From assembly GCA_017354895.1 (NCBI GenBank), contig CP071494.1, positions 2,232,001 through 2,296,000 of the forward strand: 64,000 nucleotides of DNA, given 5' to 3'. The notes under the pieces were generated by a model, which was not told where the DNA came from, did not search any database, and saw only the letters and a program-made list of their open reading frames with translations. The DNA is from Podospora comata (lineage: Eukaryota; Ascomycota; Sordariomycetes; Sordariales; Podosporaceae). Below are positions 1-11,659 of the stretch, one piece after another (position 1 is the first letter of the stretch; each line of letters starts with the position of its first letter). A program made the position numbers and the translations under genes.

Positions 1-914
1 AGCGCCGGTTTCTCAAACCTGACCTCTCTGGGATCTTTAAAGGGAAAGTCACCCAGGTGATCGAGCGCCTTCCCGATGATGCTCAGCGGAACCTTGAACT
101 TTTGGACCTGAGACTCGGGGTGGCGGGGACGGTGGAGGTTGCCGAGGAGGAACTGGCGGATTGTGACGGAGGGTTCGTAGGACTGGAGGATGGAATCTGC
201 TTGGGATTGTTTGGTGACCTCAGAGGATTCGATCTCTTTCATGCCGCGGATGTAGCGGGCAAAGTCGGACTCGAGGCGGGCGTCGACGGGGGCGTTGTCG
301 ACGGAGATGAGGGAGGAGATTAGGGTGGGGGAGGTGAGAGAGAGGGTCATTGCGGCTTTGGCGCCCCTGAGAGGAGAGTGGGTTAGTAAGATAATGGGGG
401 AAGGAGGGGGGAGGGGGACAAACATGGAGTGGCCGATCAGGCAAGGGTCTTTGAGGTCGTGCTGCTTGATAAAGTCGCCTACGTCGGCGGCCATGGCGGT
501 GTAGTTGTGGTGGGGGTCGTGGGGGGAGTCCCCGTGGTTGCGGAGGTCCTTTTTTGGTGTCAGCGATGGTTGTTGATATGGGGTTTAGGTGCAGGTACAA
601 TGGCGTAGACGGAGCGGCCTAGGTCACGGGCGAGGACTCTTGTCATATTGTTAGTATGATACGTAGGTGAGTAAGAGAGGGAGAGAGGGAGATACGTACT
701 TACTTATCGTTCTGTTATTCTTCTTCGACCCAAACAACCCGTGCATGAAAACAATAGGCGAGTTCTTGTTGGGGTTACCAACCGACGGCTTGGCCGGCTC
801 GTGAAGATCATACGCCAGAGGGACGGTGGAATATCTCATCTTCATCGTTTGGCATAATGAAGGTGTGAGCGTCCTTTTGGCAAAGAGCCGAAGGGCTGTC
901 GCTCTTGGGGCCAT
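1..914 (-). CDS. Alpha/beta hydrolase, IMO32/ABHD11-like (3' part outside window)
   Basis: Four exons are visible on the minus strand: 914-700, 638-599, 548-424 and 366 to the window edge. The joined protein begins MAPRATALRLFAKR, a basic leader that suits a mitochondrial presequence. It then has the hydrolase core with the oxyanion-side FMHGLFGSK, the DLRNHGDSPH segment and the nucleophile elbow GHSMGAK, where Ser is the catalytic residue. The last visible exon stays open to base 1, so the acid and histidine of the triad and the stop codon lie beyond the window. The order and wording of these motifs are typical of the yeast Imo32 / animal ABHD11 family, a mitochondrial esterase group. The substrate cannot be told from sequence. 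Splice junctions were chosen because they restore the frame and the family motifs. Family assignment is confident; mitochondrial location is inferred. Confidence 0.85.
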
Positions 915-1236
915 CGTAATCTTTTTCTCTTGTTCTTCTTCGTGAGTTGAATGAGTGTCGGTTATATCGCAGGTAAAGAGTGAAAAATGCAGGGACCTGA
1001 ACCCTGATTATGTACAATGTTGAGATATGCACGGTGAGTCCCCGCCAAAGTGACAGCGAGAGTTCCGGTGAAGCTCGATACAGACAAAATTCCACTCTGT
1101 GAAGCGCACGGGCCACATACGTCATCTTATCGGTTCGTGTAAGTGGTAGATAGGGTGTAGGGGAAGGGAACAATATCTTATTGCTATGTAGAGATTGGCT
1201 CCCGATATGTTACTTTAGAGTTCGAATAGCTACGAC
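915..1236. other. Intergenic, promoter of the hydrolase gene and 3' side of GH115
   Basis: This 322-base gap separates two minus-strand genes. It should hold the promoter and 5' leader of the hydrolase gene and the 3' untranslated end of GH115. Short open frames here have no recognisable protein features. I see no repeat or RNA gene. Confidence 0.5.
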
Positions 1237-4200
1237 TCAGACTTGAGCACTCTCCGGAGGGCCCATCAAACTCGACTTCAACCCACCCACGTCAATCACC
1301 ACCTTGGTAATCACCATGGTCGGCTCCAGAAGCCAGACCTTCAACTCGTGCTTCCCAGGGTTCAATCTACCGATATTGTTCGTCTTGACATAGGACCCCT
1401 TCACCACGGCGTCTGACCATCCCTGGGGTTGAGTGCTCCCGTCTGTCATTCCCACAGTTTGAACTGTCGTCTGGCTGCCGCCGTCAATGCCAAAGGTATA
1501 CTTGTTTGGGCTGTTGGGATTCGCGTTCTCAGATGGGGCAAGGTATACTGTCAACGTCGCAGCAGTAGCAGTGCTGAAGGTGTAAAAGGGGTAAGAAAGG
1601 ACATGTCCCTTGCCTGCTTGTTGCGAAGGAGTCTTGGGCGGGAGCTTAACGCCTGAGAGGGTACGGCCGTAATCGGGGATAACGAGGTAAGCCGATGATG
1701 ATGCGGGCGGAGGGGCAAAGTGCTCGGCTTCGATAGACACGACATTGTTGGCTTCGACGTGGCCTTTGAAGTCATCTGGCACATTGTTGTTTTGGATGGG
1801 CAGGATAACTGTGGCCGTTGTGCCGGTGGCGTTGAGATTCGCGATGCTCAAAGAAGCTGCAGTGTTTCCAACTGGGGCCTTTGACCAATCGACCGAGATG
1901 AGGGAACGAATGTCCGTTGTTCCCGAGGTCGTCGAGATGGTATTCTGAGCGTTTGTCACACTGACAAAAGAAGCGTTGGATGTGATCCGGTAGCTGAACG
2001 TCCCGTTGTCACGGGCAAAGACATCAAGCCAACGTTGATCTGAAGGTGCCATGTATGGACTGGCTGCAGGCAGCGTGAGAGATGCAGAGCCTGGGAATGC
2101 GCCCGAGCTGCCTTGCACCGCAACACCCATGAGCGCATTCTTTGCTTGTGTCGTGAGCCAAGTCAATCCCGGAAGAGAATTCGAGGCTGGTTCCTGCCAG
2201 TTGTTGTAACCGATGTGAGTCTGAGCCATGACATTGTTCCATTTGCCGCTCAGGATGCTGTGGTACTGCCTGGTGATGGCCTGGTCGGCAGAAAATGCAG
2301 CCTGCACGTCCCTGAGCAATTTGTTCGCGCTGACGCGATGCTGACCTCTGTACGTGCCAGCAAGAGCAACCTTGGTGTAAATTTCATAGACACCTCTGCC
2401 AGCCACGATGGGATGCAGGACCACTTCCCAGAACGACGTCTTAACGTCACTTGGCAGGGCATCATGGACTGCTTGCGCATTCTTGAGCAGAGAAGTCCAT
2501 TCGTTGAAATTCAGCTCGGCTTCGTCGTAGCTAATGGTATCGAAGGCAAAGGGTGTCCTGCTGAGATCCTCATACTTCATCCGTGCTGTGAGCTTGCCGT
2601 ATCTTGTCATGATGGAAGCAGTGGTATCTCCAGCAAGTTCACCCCATTGCCGCGCACCCCACACACCGAGCCACTTCTTGGTACTGTCGAGGTCAGTGAA
2701 CGCTTTTCGATCCCAAGCCATAGCCATAAAGTGGGCAGTTGGCAACTCCTAGAGACAAGATTAGCATCTCAGGCCGGAATTCTGATAACTCAAGAGCACC
2801 ATACCAATCCTTTGAGATCTCCAACATTGGCAATCCATAGCTTGTCAACGCCGCTGTCGTAAGCAAGTGTCATTTGCTCCCACGTCTTTTGAAGTTGGAT
2901 AGTGTTGATCCACTTGTAGTTTCGTGGATCACCGACATAGTCGAAGTGATAGTACATGCCAGTACCTCCCACCCTGTTTCCTTCGTTACCGATGGGGACC
3001 CGACGAATGTTTCCTCTATTATCATCACTCCACACAATTGTCACATCGTCTGAAACTTTCATGCCTTTTTGCCAATAACCAGGTACTTCCTGTGTGATGT
3101 CAGACATAGTTTTGAACAGAAAACAGATAATGGAACGGGTCAACGAACCTTGTACATCATCCAAGCATGTGGAATCTCGGATAACGGTTTCCCAATGGTT
3201 TTAGTCAGTGTTTGTTGCTGCCAGGCGATGACCTCCTCCAGGGCCTGAGAGTTGAGTGAAGGCGACGCAGCATCTCCCGAACCTCTCATACCCACAGTGT
3301 AGATCGTGCTCCAGTTCTTTGCCCTTGTCGGACCTTCCTGCATAAAAGCTTGGACGCCAGCCTTGTTGCTTTTCCAATCCCAAGAGCCCCTCAGAAATCT
3401 TCCTTGCTCTTTGTCAGCCCGGGCCATCGGCTCGTGGTGACTTGTTCCCACGAAGATGCCATACTCAGTTGCCGTTGGTCCGTTCCTGGTGTCATCGAGG
3501 TAGAACATGCTGGACCACATCGCTGGCCAAAGATAATTGCCTTTCATCCGGAGGATCAGTTCGAAGATGAGCTTGTAAAAGTCGAGGACGAAGGGGCTTC
3601 CATATTGGCTTGGAGTGAACTTGGTCCTGCCCCAACCTGTCAAGCCTGGCGATTCATCGTTGAGGAAGATGCCTCGATATCTGACAGAGGGAGGTCCTTC
3701 AGTGTAAGCGTCGCTGTTGGCCCAGATGTATTGCTTCTTCTTGGCCGGAACATCAGCCCAGTAGTGCCAAGGCGATACCCCTATTTTCTCCGAGACGTCG
3801 TACACACCGTATGCGGTACCGCGCAGGTCCGAGCCGGCAATGACAAATACAGAGCTGCTCCCTTCCCATGGTGACTGAATGACTTGGTAGGCGAATGTTT
3901 CCCACTTGTTGGCAATGGAGACTGTGTCGAATTTCTTGGTGCTCCCCAGATTGTCGATGAGACTCGACTGCCCGACAGTTCCCACCAAGATGATTGGTTT
4001 CGTCCATTTCTGGGAAATAGTCGAGCTCCAATCTGCCACCACCACTGTTCCGTTGACACCCAACACCCGTCCAAAATCCAGGGCCAGATCGTTGGCAACT
4101 CGCTTCACACCGGGTAGGTCATTGGGGGCGACTCTGATCTCGGGAGCTAGGTTTGCTCCGCCAAGCTGCAAACCGGTACCAGCCGCGGAGAAGCTGAAGA

Positions 4201-4279
4201 TGGAAGGCTTTTCCGTGTATGCAATTGCTGGCGTAAATAATGTAAGCGCTAGAGCGGCGAGTTCGAGAAAGGGAGCCAT
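1237..4279 (-). CDS. Secreted glycoside hydrolase family 115 (xylan alpha-1,2-glucuronidase)
   Basis: Three exons (4279-3149, 3089-2805, 2748-1237), all in phase 0, give 975 residues, the usual size for GH115. The start at 4279 is preferred over an upstream in-frame start because it opens a clean signal peptide, MAPFLELAALALTLFTPAIA, with likely cleavage near residue 20. The body has the GH115 segments around GVSPWHYWADVP, YRGIFLNDE, MKGNYLWPAMW and GTSHHEPM. A C-terminal beta-rich region carries VVSIEAEHF and ends close to residue 975. GH115 enzymes remove (4-O-methyl)glucuronic acid from glucuronoxylan, acting outside the cell. The gene is divergent from SRP72, and a candidate xylan-regulator site sits about 150 bases upstream. 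No break is seen. Family call is firm; exact substrate preference is inferred from the family. Confidence 0.93.
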
Positions 4280-5190
4280 TGTGAAGTCCTGTGGTGAACT
4301 ACACCACCACAACGATGAGCACTTGCTTCATCCATGGCATACTCGTGAGATGGGTCTCGCCGTAGATATAGTCTAAACAGAATCCTATGATTTCCAAATG
4401 CTTTACACATCCCATCAGTAGGATATAAGCGGGTAAAGCAGCAAAGGAACCTGAGAGGGCTGCTCAATATGGCGTGTCCGCTTGACACCTAGAGATAGAT
4501 GAAGACGACCGGAAAATAAAAGAGTGCCGTTCCGGAAACCATCCTGACAGCTATTTGCCTACGTGAGAACTTCCGGGTTGCTGGGTCTTGGGCATGTCTG
4601 CGTCTGAATATCGAGTCCGGTTGAAACGAGAACCAGTGATTGGTGGAATTTTATGAAGCCACGAACTTGAGCTTCATTGCCTTAAAATGGCTTCATAGAG
4701 AGACTGCGGAGTGTGGCAACGAGGACAATTAATACAAAGTGACTGTTGCCTGGACTTAACCGACCCAATGGCAATGTCGAGACTGGCTGAAAGGGTGAGG
4801 TGACTCTGTGATGGTGAGAGAGAAGGTGAGAGCGAAAGTTGGGGGTCAGGGGAAGCTTCCCCTGGATGACCCCCACTTTGGCAGCATCTACCCCACAAAA
4901 ATAATCCAAAATCAACCAGAAGCTGCCCCGCATCCACAGTCACTCTCACCGCAGCTGCAGCACCACTCGACGCTTCCAACACTGTCTTCCCTGCACCAGT
5001 ATCTCCGTATCGCAGTCAGATCCCCCAGCCAAGCCCGGACTATCCCACTTGCCGCTGCCCACGGTGCCATCCGCCCAGATTACGCACACCCGCCAGAGAA
5101 CACCGGTTCTCCCCGTGGAGGACCCTGGACGAGCTTTTGGATGCAGCCTAAACGGTCACACAGCCTTACGAACCCCATCCCAGCGACATC
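4280..5190. other. Divergent promoter region between GH115 and SRP72
   Basis: About 0.9 kb lies between the two divergent start codons. It contains pyrimidine-rich and CA-rich stretches near the SRP72 start that look like 5' leader, plus the candidate site at 4431. Open frames in it are shadows without family features. Confidence 0.6.
4431..4437 (+). promoter_or_regulatory. Candidate XLR-1/XlnR-type site (GGGTAAA) upstream of GH115
   Basis: The bases GGGTAAA fit the GGNTAAA consensus reported for the xylanolytic regulator XLR-1 of Neurospora. The site lies about 150 bases upstream of the GH115 start codon. A seven-base degenerate match will occur by chance often, so this is only a plausible site supported by the xylan-related role of the gene. 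Confidence 0.25.
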
Positions 5191-7258
5191 ATGGCAGACC
5201 CCGCCGTCGCGGCTCTTAATTCCCTCCTCCGTGAGGCGTCTATCGACGACCATGCCGAAGCTCTCGAGCTCGCAACTGCCGCCGTTCGCTCTAACAAGAT
5301 CCAAGGCCCCGACCTGGCCAGCGCCCAACACACACGCGTGGTCGCACTCTTGAAGCTCGACCGCTACGACGATGCCCTCCGAGTCATTGCCGAGGGCGGT
5401 GACGCTCTCGAGAAGGACTGCTCTTTCGAAAAAGCATATGCGCTCTATAAGACGGGAGACCTGGAGGGCGCCGAGGCGGTGCTGCAAAAGACTGGAGTCG
5501 ACACCGGGAAGAGCCAGCGTGGCCTGAAGCACGTTGCTGGCCAAGTGGCATACCGCAACGAAAAGTTTGAACGCGCCGCCGCGATATATCGGGATCTCAA
5601 GGACGATACCGAGGGAGCAAACTACGGCGAGGAGAACGATCTGCGAATCAACTTGACCGCAGCCGATGCGCAGCTGCAATGGCAAGGAAAGGAGTGGGCC
5701 GTTCCAGAGGAGGAGAAGCAGCCAGCGAGGGAGGATTTGGAAGCCTTCGAGACGGCATACAATGCTGCTTGCATCTGCATCTCGAGGGGAGACTACACCA
5801 AGGCCTCGGTTCTACTGAAACGGTCCAGGGATTTGTGCGAGGCAACCGAGGACTTGAACGAGGAGGAAAAGAAGGCCGAGTTGGTGCCAATCCTTGTGCA
5901 GCAGGCCTTTGTCTTTACCAAGCTTGGGAAGCTAGACGAGGCCTTGAGCCTGCAGAATGCCATCAACCTCTCCGAGTGAGTCTCTCGTTATTGCGACCTG
6001 GTCATACTATCTAACCTAGCACTGCAGGTTATCCGAGACATCTACCAAGGTCATTGCGCAGGGAAATAAACTGCTCCCCAAGGCTACCGCGAACCCCTTT
6101 ATTGCAGAGCGTTTGGCCCGTGCTTTACCAAAAATCGAAGGAAACGACCGGTTGTTTGGGTTCCAAACCGCTGCCCTTCAGCGGAACAAGAATGTCATTG
6201 ATCTTCAGGCCCAAAAGTTTGAGGGCAAAGAGATCAGAGCGCACAAACTTCTTGCTGGAGCCCAAGTTCCCGATCTCTCAGTTTCCAAGGTCGACCTTGG
6301 TGTTGCCGGCGCAGCAGCTGCTACCAAGTGTGGGGATGGCAAACCGACTGTGCGCCAGCTTTTGCCTCTTCTGGAGAAGCGTCCAAACGACATTGGTCTC
6401 CTCCTCACGATTATCCAACTCTACATTCAAATCAGCACACTCCCCCCGGCAATCTTGTTGCTCGAGAAATTCTTCACACGCCTCGAGGAGGCGAACACCC
6501 CCGAGCACGTTGATGTCCGGTTTGCGCCTGGCCTTGTTGCTCTTGCTGTATCTCTCTACCGGTCTCAGAACCGGCAAAGGGATGTCCGCAACGAGCTCGC
6601 CAAGGCTGCCGCGCACTGGAGAAGCAAGACTGAAGCCGCAGGACCAGGCTCATCCATCGCCAGAGAAGCTGGAATTGAGTTACTTCGCTCCTCGCACCCT
6701 TCCGACTTGGCAGCTGCTGGCGAGGCCTTTGAGCAGATTCTCTCGGCCCAGCCAGGGGACCGCACTGCCACTGCAGGTCTAGTTGCCAGCTATGCCACGA
6801 CTGATTTTGCCAAGGTGGAACCCTACCTGGAATCACTGCCCTCGGTTGAGAAGCTCACTCAAGGTGTGGATGTTAGCGCGCTCATTGACGCCGGTGTTGC
6901 TCTTCTCACACCTCCTTCTTCTCAGCAATCCAAGAAGAGGAAGTTTGATAGAGAGGGCGCGGCCCCTGAAAAGGAGAAGCAACAGCCGGCCAAGAAGCCA
7001 AGGAAGAGGAAGCTGCCCAAGAACTACGATCCAACCAAGAAGCCTGACCCTGAGAGGTGGCTGCCACTGCGTGACAGGAGCACTTATAGGCCCAAGGGCA
7101 AGAAGGGCAAGAAGAGGGCTCAGGAGGCCACTCAGGGCGGTGTGGTGAAGGAGGAGGAGACGCTGGAGCTGGCGGGCGGCGCTGGCTCTGTCAAGGTAGA
7201 AAAGGCCGGCGGGGGTGGTGGTGGAGCGAACAAGAAGAAGAAGAAGGGGAAGAAATGA
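5191..7258 (+). CDS. SRP72: Signal recognition particle subunit SRP72
   Basis: Two exons (5191-5975 and 6028-7258) join in phase to 671 residues, as expected for fungal SRP72. The N-terminal two thirds is a series of TPR-like helical repeats (for example AYALYKTGDLEGAEAVLQK and AYNAACICISRGDYTKA). The C-terminal about 100 residues are very lysine-rich and contain the SRP72 RNA-binding signature KNYDPTKKPDPERWLPLRDR, near residue 590. SRP72 binds the S domain of SRP RNA with SRP68 and is needed to target secretory proteins to the ER. The intron has a GTGAGT donor, a CTAAC branch and a GCAG acceptor. Intact, with the start at the first ATG of the frame. Neighbour on the left is divergent; to the right lies the pseudogene block. 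Confidence 0.95.
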
Positions 7259-7738
7259 GCGGGTGTGGTATGAAAGGCGGCATTGCATGCACCCATTAGA
7301 TCAATGATTAATGACATATGGTCACCATATTGGATTGGCACTTTGATGAAGGAATCAAGCATCGTTGGTGTAAAACTAAGCAGACAAAAGCTTCTGGACT
7401 GGCAAGTTTACGTACAAGGCTTAGATGTCCAATACACCAATGGGGGCTGTAGGATTACATCGAGCAGGCGAACAAAATAAACGGCGGCTTACGTGAAACC
7501 TTTAGGCATACCTTATGCAAGCCATACGGAACAAATACGATAAGCCTCGAGAGCTGAAGGCTGGATCATCAAAGCCTCGAGGGTAGAGCAAGGAACTTGG
7601 TGGTAAGGATACAGACGTCCATGTATTACTGATAGCGAATCCTGTTTGGGGGTGAGTTACTCTGAAATACTTTGGAAGTATCATCCCCCCGGCTTCAGAC
7701 GAGATCATCATCGCGACCAAAGTCCTCTGCTGTGTGCA
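7259..7738. other. Intergenic between SRP72 and the DPP III pseudogene
   Basis: This stretch should hold the 3' end of SRP72 and the old promoter of the DPP III-like gene. I see no coding feature, repeat or RNA gene. Confidence 0.5.
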
Positions 7739-10071
7739 ATGGCAGTCAAAAATGTTCAGATTTACCAATTGGGTATCCGGGACCAATTCAATGATGTAAA
7801 GGAAAGGGAGCAAAGATATGCGCACCACATGGCACGGTAGGGCCCAGTCTGCCACCACTCTGCTTTGGCCATTTCATCCTGCTGATGACTTGTTTAGTGC
7901 CGCTTGGTATGGAGCTCGTATCATTCTAGAACAAGTCTCTTCAGAGTCTCGCCCGATTTTCGATTTCATTCTTGAGCTTCACCGGGCCTGTTCTGGGAAC
8001 TGGGATGCAATTGTTGGTCAAGTAGGCGTGGAGAGGGACCAGCTGCAGCAATTTCTCACCTACGCCGCGACATTCCTTTCAAATGTCGGCAATCACTATG
8101 GCTCGGGGGATCAGAAGTTTACCTTCGAGATTGATCAACGCTGTTCCCCCCTTACAGCATCGGTTTCCCGAGCGACACTACGCAGAGCAGCTGCTACCCT
8201 AGCGACCCGGTTTCAGAAGAGGAGATAGCCATGGTGTCGAGGATCCTTGAACAGAACTCTATTCTCCCCGAGAATACCCGGATTCGAAGGGCGAACATGC
8301 AGATGACTCTGAGGTCCTTGTCGGTTCGGTCCAGCGTGACGACGACGCAAGCCGCATCCGTACCTTTCCCACCCCAGGCCTAAAGGGTGTGATACGACTG
8401 ATTCGAGGAGACCACTCCTCTGCGTTGGAAAACATCTGCAACGAACTCACCCAGGCTGCGAAGTTCGCCGCCAACGACACCCAGGTCAACTTCCTCCGGA
8501 AGTATGCAGAAAGCTTCCAGACAGGCAGTCTGAACACGTACCGGGAGTCCCAACGGATTTGGGACCGGGACGAGGCACCGCGAGTAGAGAATATCTTTAG
8601 GTTTGTTGAGCCGTACCGCGATCCACACGGGATCAGATCAGAGCCGAGTTTGAGGGACTGGTTGCTATCGCGGACGACAAGGAGACTTACCTTTTGACGC
8701 GTCTGGTGGAGAACTCGGCCAAGTTTATCCGCCGACTTCCCTGGGCGACGGCGGAGAATAACGGCAAGGGGCCGTTTGAGCAAAGCTTGTTTGAACCTCC
8801 TGACTTCTCGAGCATCCACAGTAAGTTGTATTGAAACCAAGGCTTGTGGGTTGTGTGTTGCTGACCATAGTCATAGCTCTTGCATACTGTTCTAGTATCA
8901 TCTTTCCGGGGATCAACTTGCCCAATGTATGTTAAGAGGATTGAGGCTGTCCATTTTTCTCACTGAATGTTATGCTAGCATGGTCTTAGTACAATGATAT
9001 CCGTCAGGAGGATGGTTTCAAGAATGTCATTATTTCCAACAGGATGGCGACGGAGAGCAGGGCGCTACAATACCCTTTCATCGACCCCTCGGAGGCAGAG
9101 ACGTTTACCAAGCACAAGTTCCCCGCGTACCATTGGTGGGTTGTGCTCCATGAGCTGCTGGGCCATGGTACAGGACAAATGATGGTCGAAACCGAGGAAG
9201 GGAAGCATAATTTTGACATCGACAATCCGCCTATCAGCCCGCTTACTGGAAAGCCGATCACTACCTGGTATAAGCCGGGTCAGACTTGGACTGGCCAGTT
9301 TGCTGATCTTGCCACGACGGTTGACGAATGCAGGGCCGAGCTCGTTGGAGCATATCTGATGGACGATCCGGAGCCGTTGGAGTTATTTGGGTTTACAGCC
9401 AGCTCAAGAGATTAGCGCTGAAGACCGTGAGTTCTCACTGCTCTAAGACGGCTTGAGGGTACTGATATTGTTGGACATTAGTCACCTTCAACGTATACCA
9501 GCAACTTGATGTTGATGGGCTCCGAGGCCTCTCGAACTTCAATGTTAACACTGGTGTGAGCATCTATGCGACGAACAGTGAACTATAACTATGTGCTAAC
9601 TACAACACAGAAATGGGGTCAAGCCCATAACAGGGTAGGCGTTCCAAAGCAATTGCGCATGTATGTCTTCTAACAATACGATAGGCCCATTTCGCTATTC
9701 TCAAATGTCTGTTGCTTGATGGCAATGGGGCGGTGACGGTAGTCCATGACGGCTTGGCAAAGACCGTCAGAGTTCGAGTGGACCGATCCAAGATCCTCAC
9801 GCACGGCAAGGTTGCTCTTGGCAGCATGCTCCTGAGGCTGCACATGTATCGCTGCACAGCCGACGCGAGTGCCTGCCGCGCATATTATGAAGAGCTCTCA
9901 GCTGTGGATGGCGAGTACCTTGAGTGGCGGGAGACGGTGTTGGCGAACAAGCCTCCGCCATTTGTGTTTGTCCATGCCAACACTTTCTTGGATGGCGAGA
10001 AGGTAGTGTTGAGGGAGTATGAGCCCACAGCTGAGGGTGTTATCCAGAGTTGGGCAGAACGGAGTGTATGA
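7739..10071 (+). pseudogene. Dipeptidyl peptidase III (M49) pseudogene
   Basis: The region still reads as DPP III: N-terminal MAVKNVQIYQLGIRDQF, then NHYGSGDQKF, VEPYRDPHGIR, YNDIRQEDGFKNVI, the zinc motif HELLGH at 9149-9166, the second motif DECRAE at 9323-9340, and a C-terminal domain ending ERSV at 10071. Introns remain recognisable (7837-7897, about 8822-8877, 8937-8990, after 9420, after 9554, after 9632). The coding frame is broken at least four times: near the C run around 8146-8151, near 8291-8296 (one base short), at 8633-8642 (TCAGA repeated in tandem), and near 9404-9406 (one extra A). DPP III normally removes dipeptides from peptide N-termini in the cytosol. Both catalytic motifs survive, so inactivation is probably recent. 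Assembly error is the alternative, but the five-base duplication is hard to explain that way. Confidence 0.82.
8633..8642 (+). repeat. Five-base tandem duplication (TCAGA x2) causing a frameshift
   Basis: Two copies of TCAGA stand side by side inside the DPP III pseudogene. Removing one copy joins the frame that encodes PYRDPHGIR to the frame that encodes AEFEGLVAIADDKETY, which is the expected family order. The duplication is therefore directly readable as an inactivating insertion. Confidence 0.75.
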
Positions 10072-10197
10072 TCCTTTCGAGCACAGTCTCCTGTTTTCCT
10101 TCTCTCGCCCGCTTACCATCCCATTCTGCAGCAACATCTTCCACGGCCCAACGATCTCCTATTTCCAAATCTTCATTCATGAGGTTTCCAACTAAAT

Positions 10198-11097
10198 TCA
10201 GTCCCCGACTTTCTTCATAGAGTCAACATAATGCAAGATTTGAAAGACCATCTGCACAAGACCGATCAGAATGCTTGATGTGCCAAAGATCAGGACGCTC
10301 CAGAACGCGAGCCATGCGGTCGAGTCCCGCCTGTCCTGCCATAGCTGGTGAAGAGAGCGTGGTTTCTTGCCTGCTGCATAACTGTTCAACCGGACAATCC
10401 TGCTGCGAAGATGGGGGAAGTCACCAGCAAGATTGTACTCATCCCGCCCAGTCAACGGCACAGGACACTGAAATCTCTTCCGACCGCAGAGCTCGACGAG
10501 GAGCTGATCTTGACCCTGAGGCGTGGCAGATGTAGGTTGTAGCCGGCGAAATGCCAGATCTTGATCTTTTACCTTGCCCAAAGATCAAACGGTACGAAAG
10601 CAACACCTCCTCCAGCAGACCCATTGAATCTCCACGCGGCAGACACTTTGCCGTCCGAGGACAGAAAATACGAGGTCTTTGGCGGACTGAGGACCTTCGT
10701 CGTTGTCTTGGATTGATATGGTGCCGGAACTTATGAGCGTGTCCGTGATGCTGCTGATGCTTTTGGGCCCTGGGCGGAGGATGAGTTCTCGTATCTGGTC
10801 CCAAAGGAGAAAGAAGCCCGTCCAGTCGGGATCTCCATCGAAATCAATCTCCGGCAGACATAGGAAGATTCGTCGTGGCTGACTACGGACCTGTTCGATC
10901 ACCCAGGAGCGGTACCATGGCAGTTCATTAAAGACGCGATCAGAGGAGGATGGGAGCTTTTCGGTCAAGGCCACGGTGATGGAACGTGACGATGGCCCTA
11001 TTCATCACAAGGCTGGGGTCAGTGTTGACACTTAGAGATATATATGGAGGGGGAAACGCGTACTGAATACCGTGAGGTTTCTCAGGCTTTGGGGCAT
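10198..11097 (-). pseudogene. Broken fungal membrane-anchored protein of unknown function
   Basis: A first exon at 11097-11064 (MPQSLRNLTVF) splices through a GTACGC donor to an exon from 10997. That exon reads TVALTEKLP, RRIFLCLPEIDFDGDPDW and DDEGPQSAKDLVFSVLG. The frame then shifts between about 10660 and 10625 to read GLLEEVLLSYRLIFGQ. It shifts again near 10555 to read a C-terminal part with LCGRKRFQCPVPLT and GDFPHLRSRI. The last segment carries one clear transmembrane helix, WLAFWSVLIFGTSSILIG, near the end. This layout, a soluble N-terminal part and a single C-terminal membrane span after a WQDRRDS motif, is familiar from many fungal hypothetical proteins of unknown role. Two frameshifts make a functional product unlikely. 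It lies convergent to the DPP III pseudogene. Confidence 0.7.
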
Positions 11098-11650
11098 GGT
11101 GCGAGGTAGATTATCTCTGGAGCAAGATAGACATCAAGTTGAAGTTATTATTTTGTCAATTGATATCACAGCACATGTGCTATATAATAGCGGACAGCTG
11201 TAATGTCGCACCGTGTACTCAAAACATACCATCATGTATTATCTCTGTGCTGAACGTCCTGGAACCACAGTTTGAATGCAGCCTTCTGCGGAGCCTGACC
11301 CGGCCATGACTTCAGGAAACACGGTTTGTTGCTACCAACGGGGAGTTTTTTGTTAGACGGCGACCAGAGGGCGCGTGTGAAACAGCAGTTCAAGCCACGT
11401 TAAAAGGTGATTTGTGACAAGGGTGGGAAGTGTGGTCGACCTCCCCTCTTTTCATCACAGAGCTGATAACTCTCTTCATCATTTCCTGTAGCCCCTAGCC
11501 CCTCGTCAGAGCCCCTCCGCTTCTTTGCTCAAAGAGCTGCGCTGTGTTCTCATCAATGAAGATGACAACAACACCAACGTGATTGCCGTCCATTCCAGCT
11601 CGTGTACTTGAAGCTGGGGAGTAAAGATAGGGTAGTGACCATGTTTTCAG
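11098..11650. other. Intergenic upstream of the NLR remnant
   Basis: This should include the promoters of the two divergent broken genes. If the NLR-like gene once had an N-terminal effector domain it should lie at the right end of this stretch. I can read only short open pieces there and recognise no domain. Confidence 0.45.
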
Positions 11651-11659
11651 ACCAGTAGT

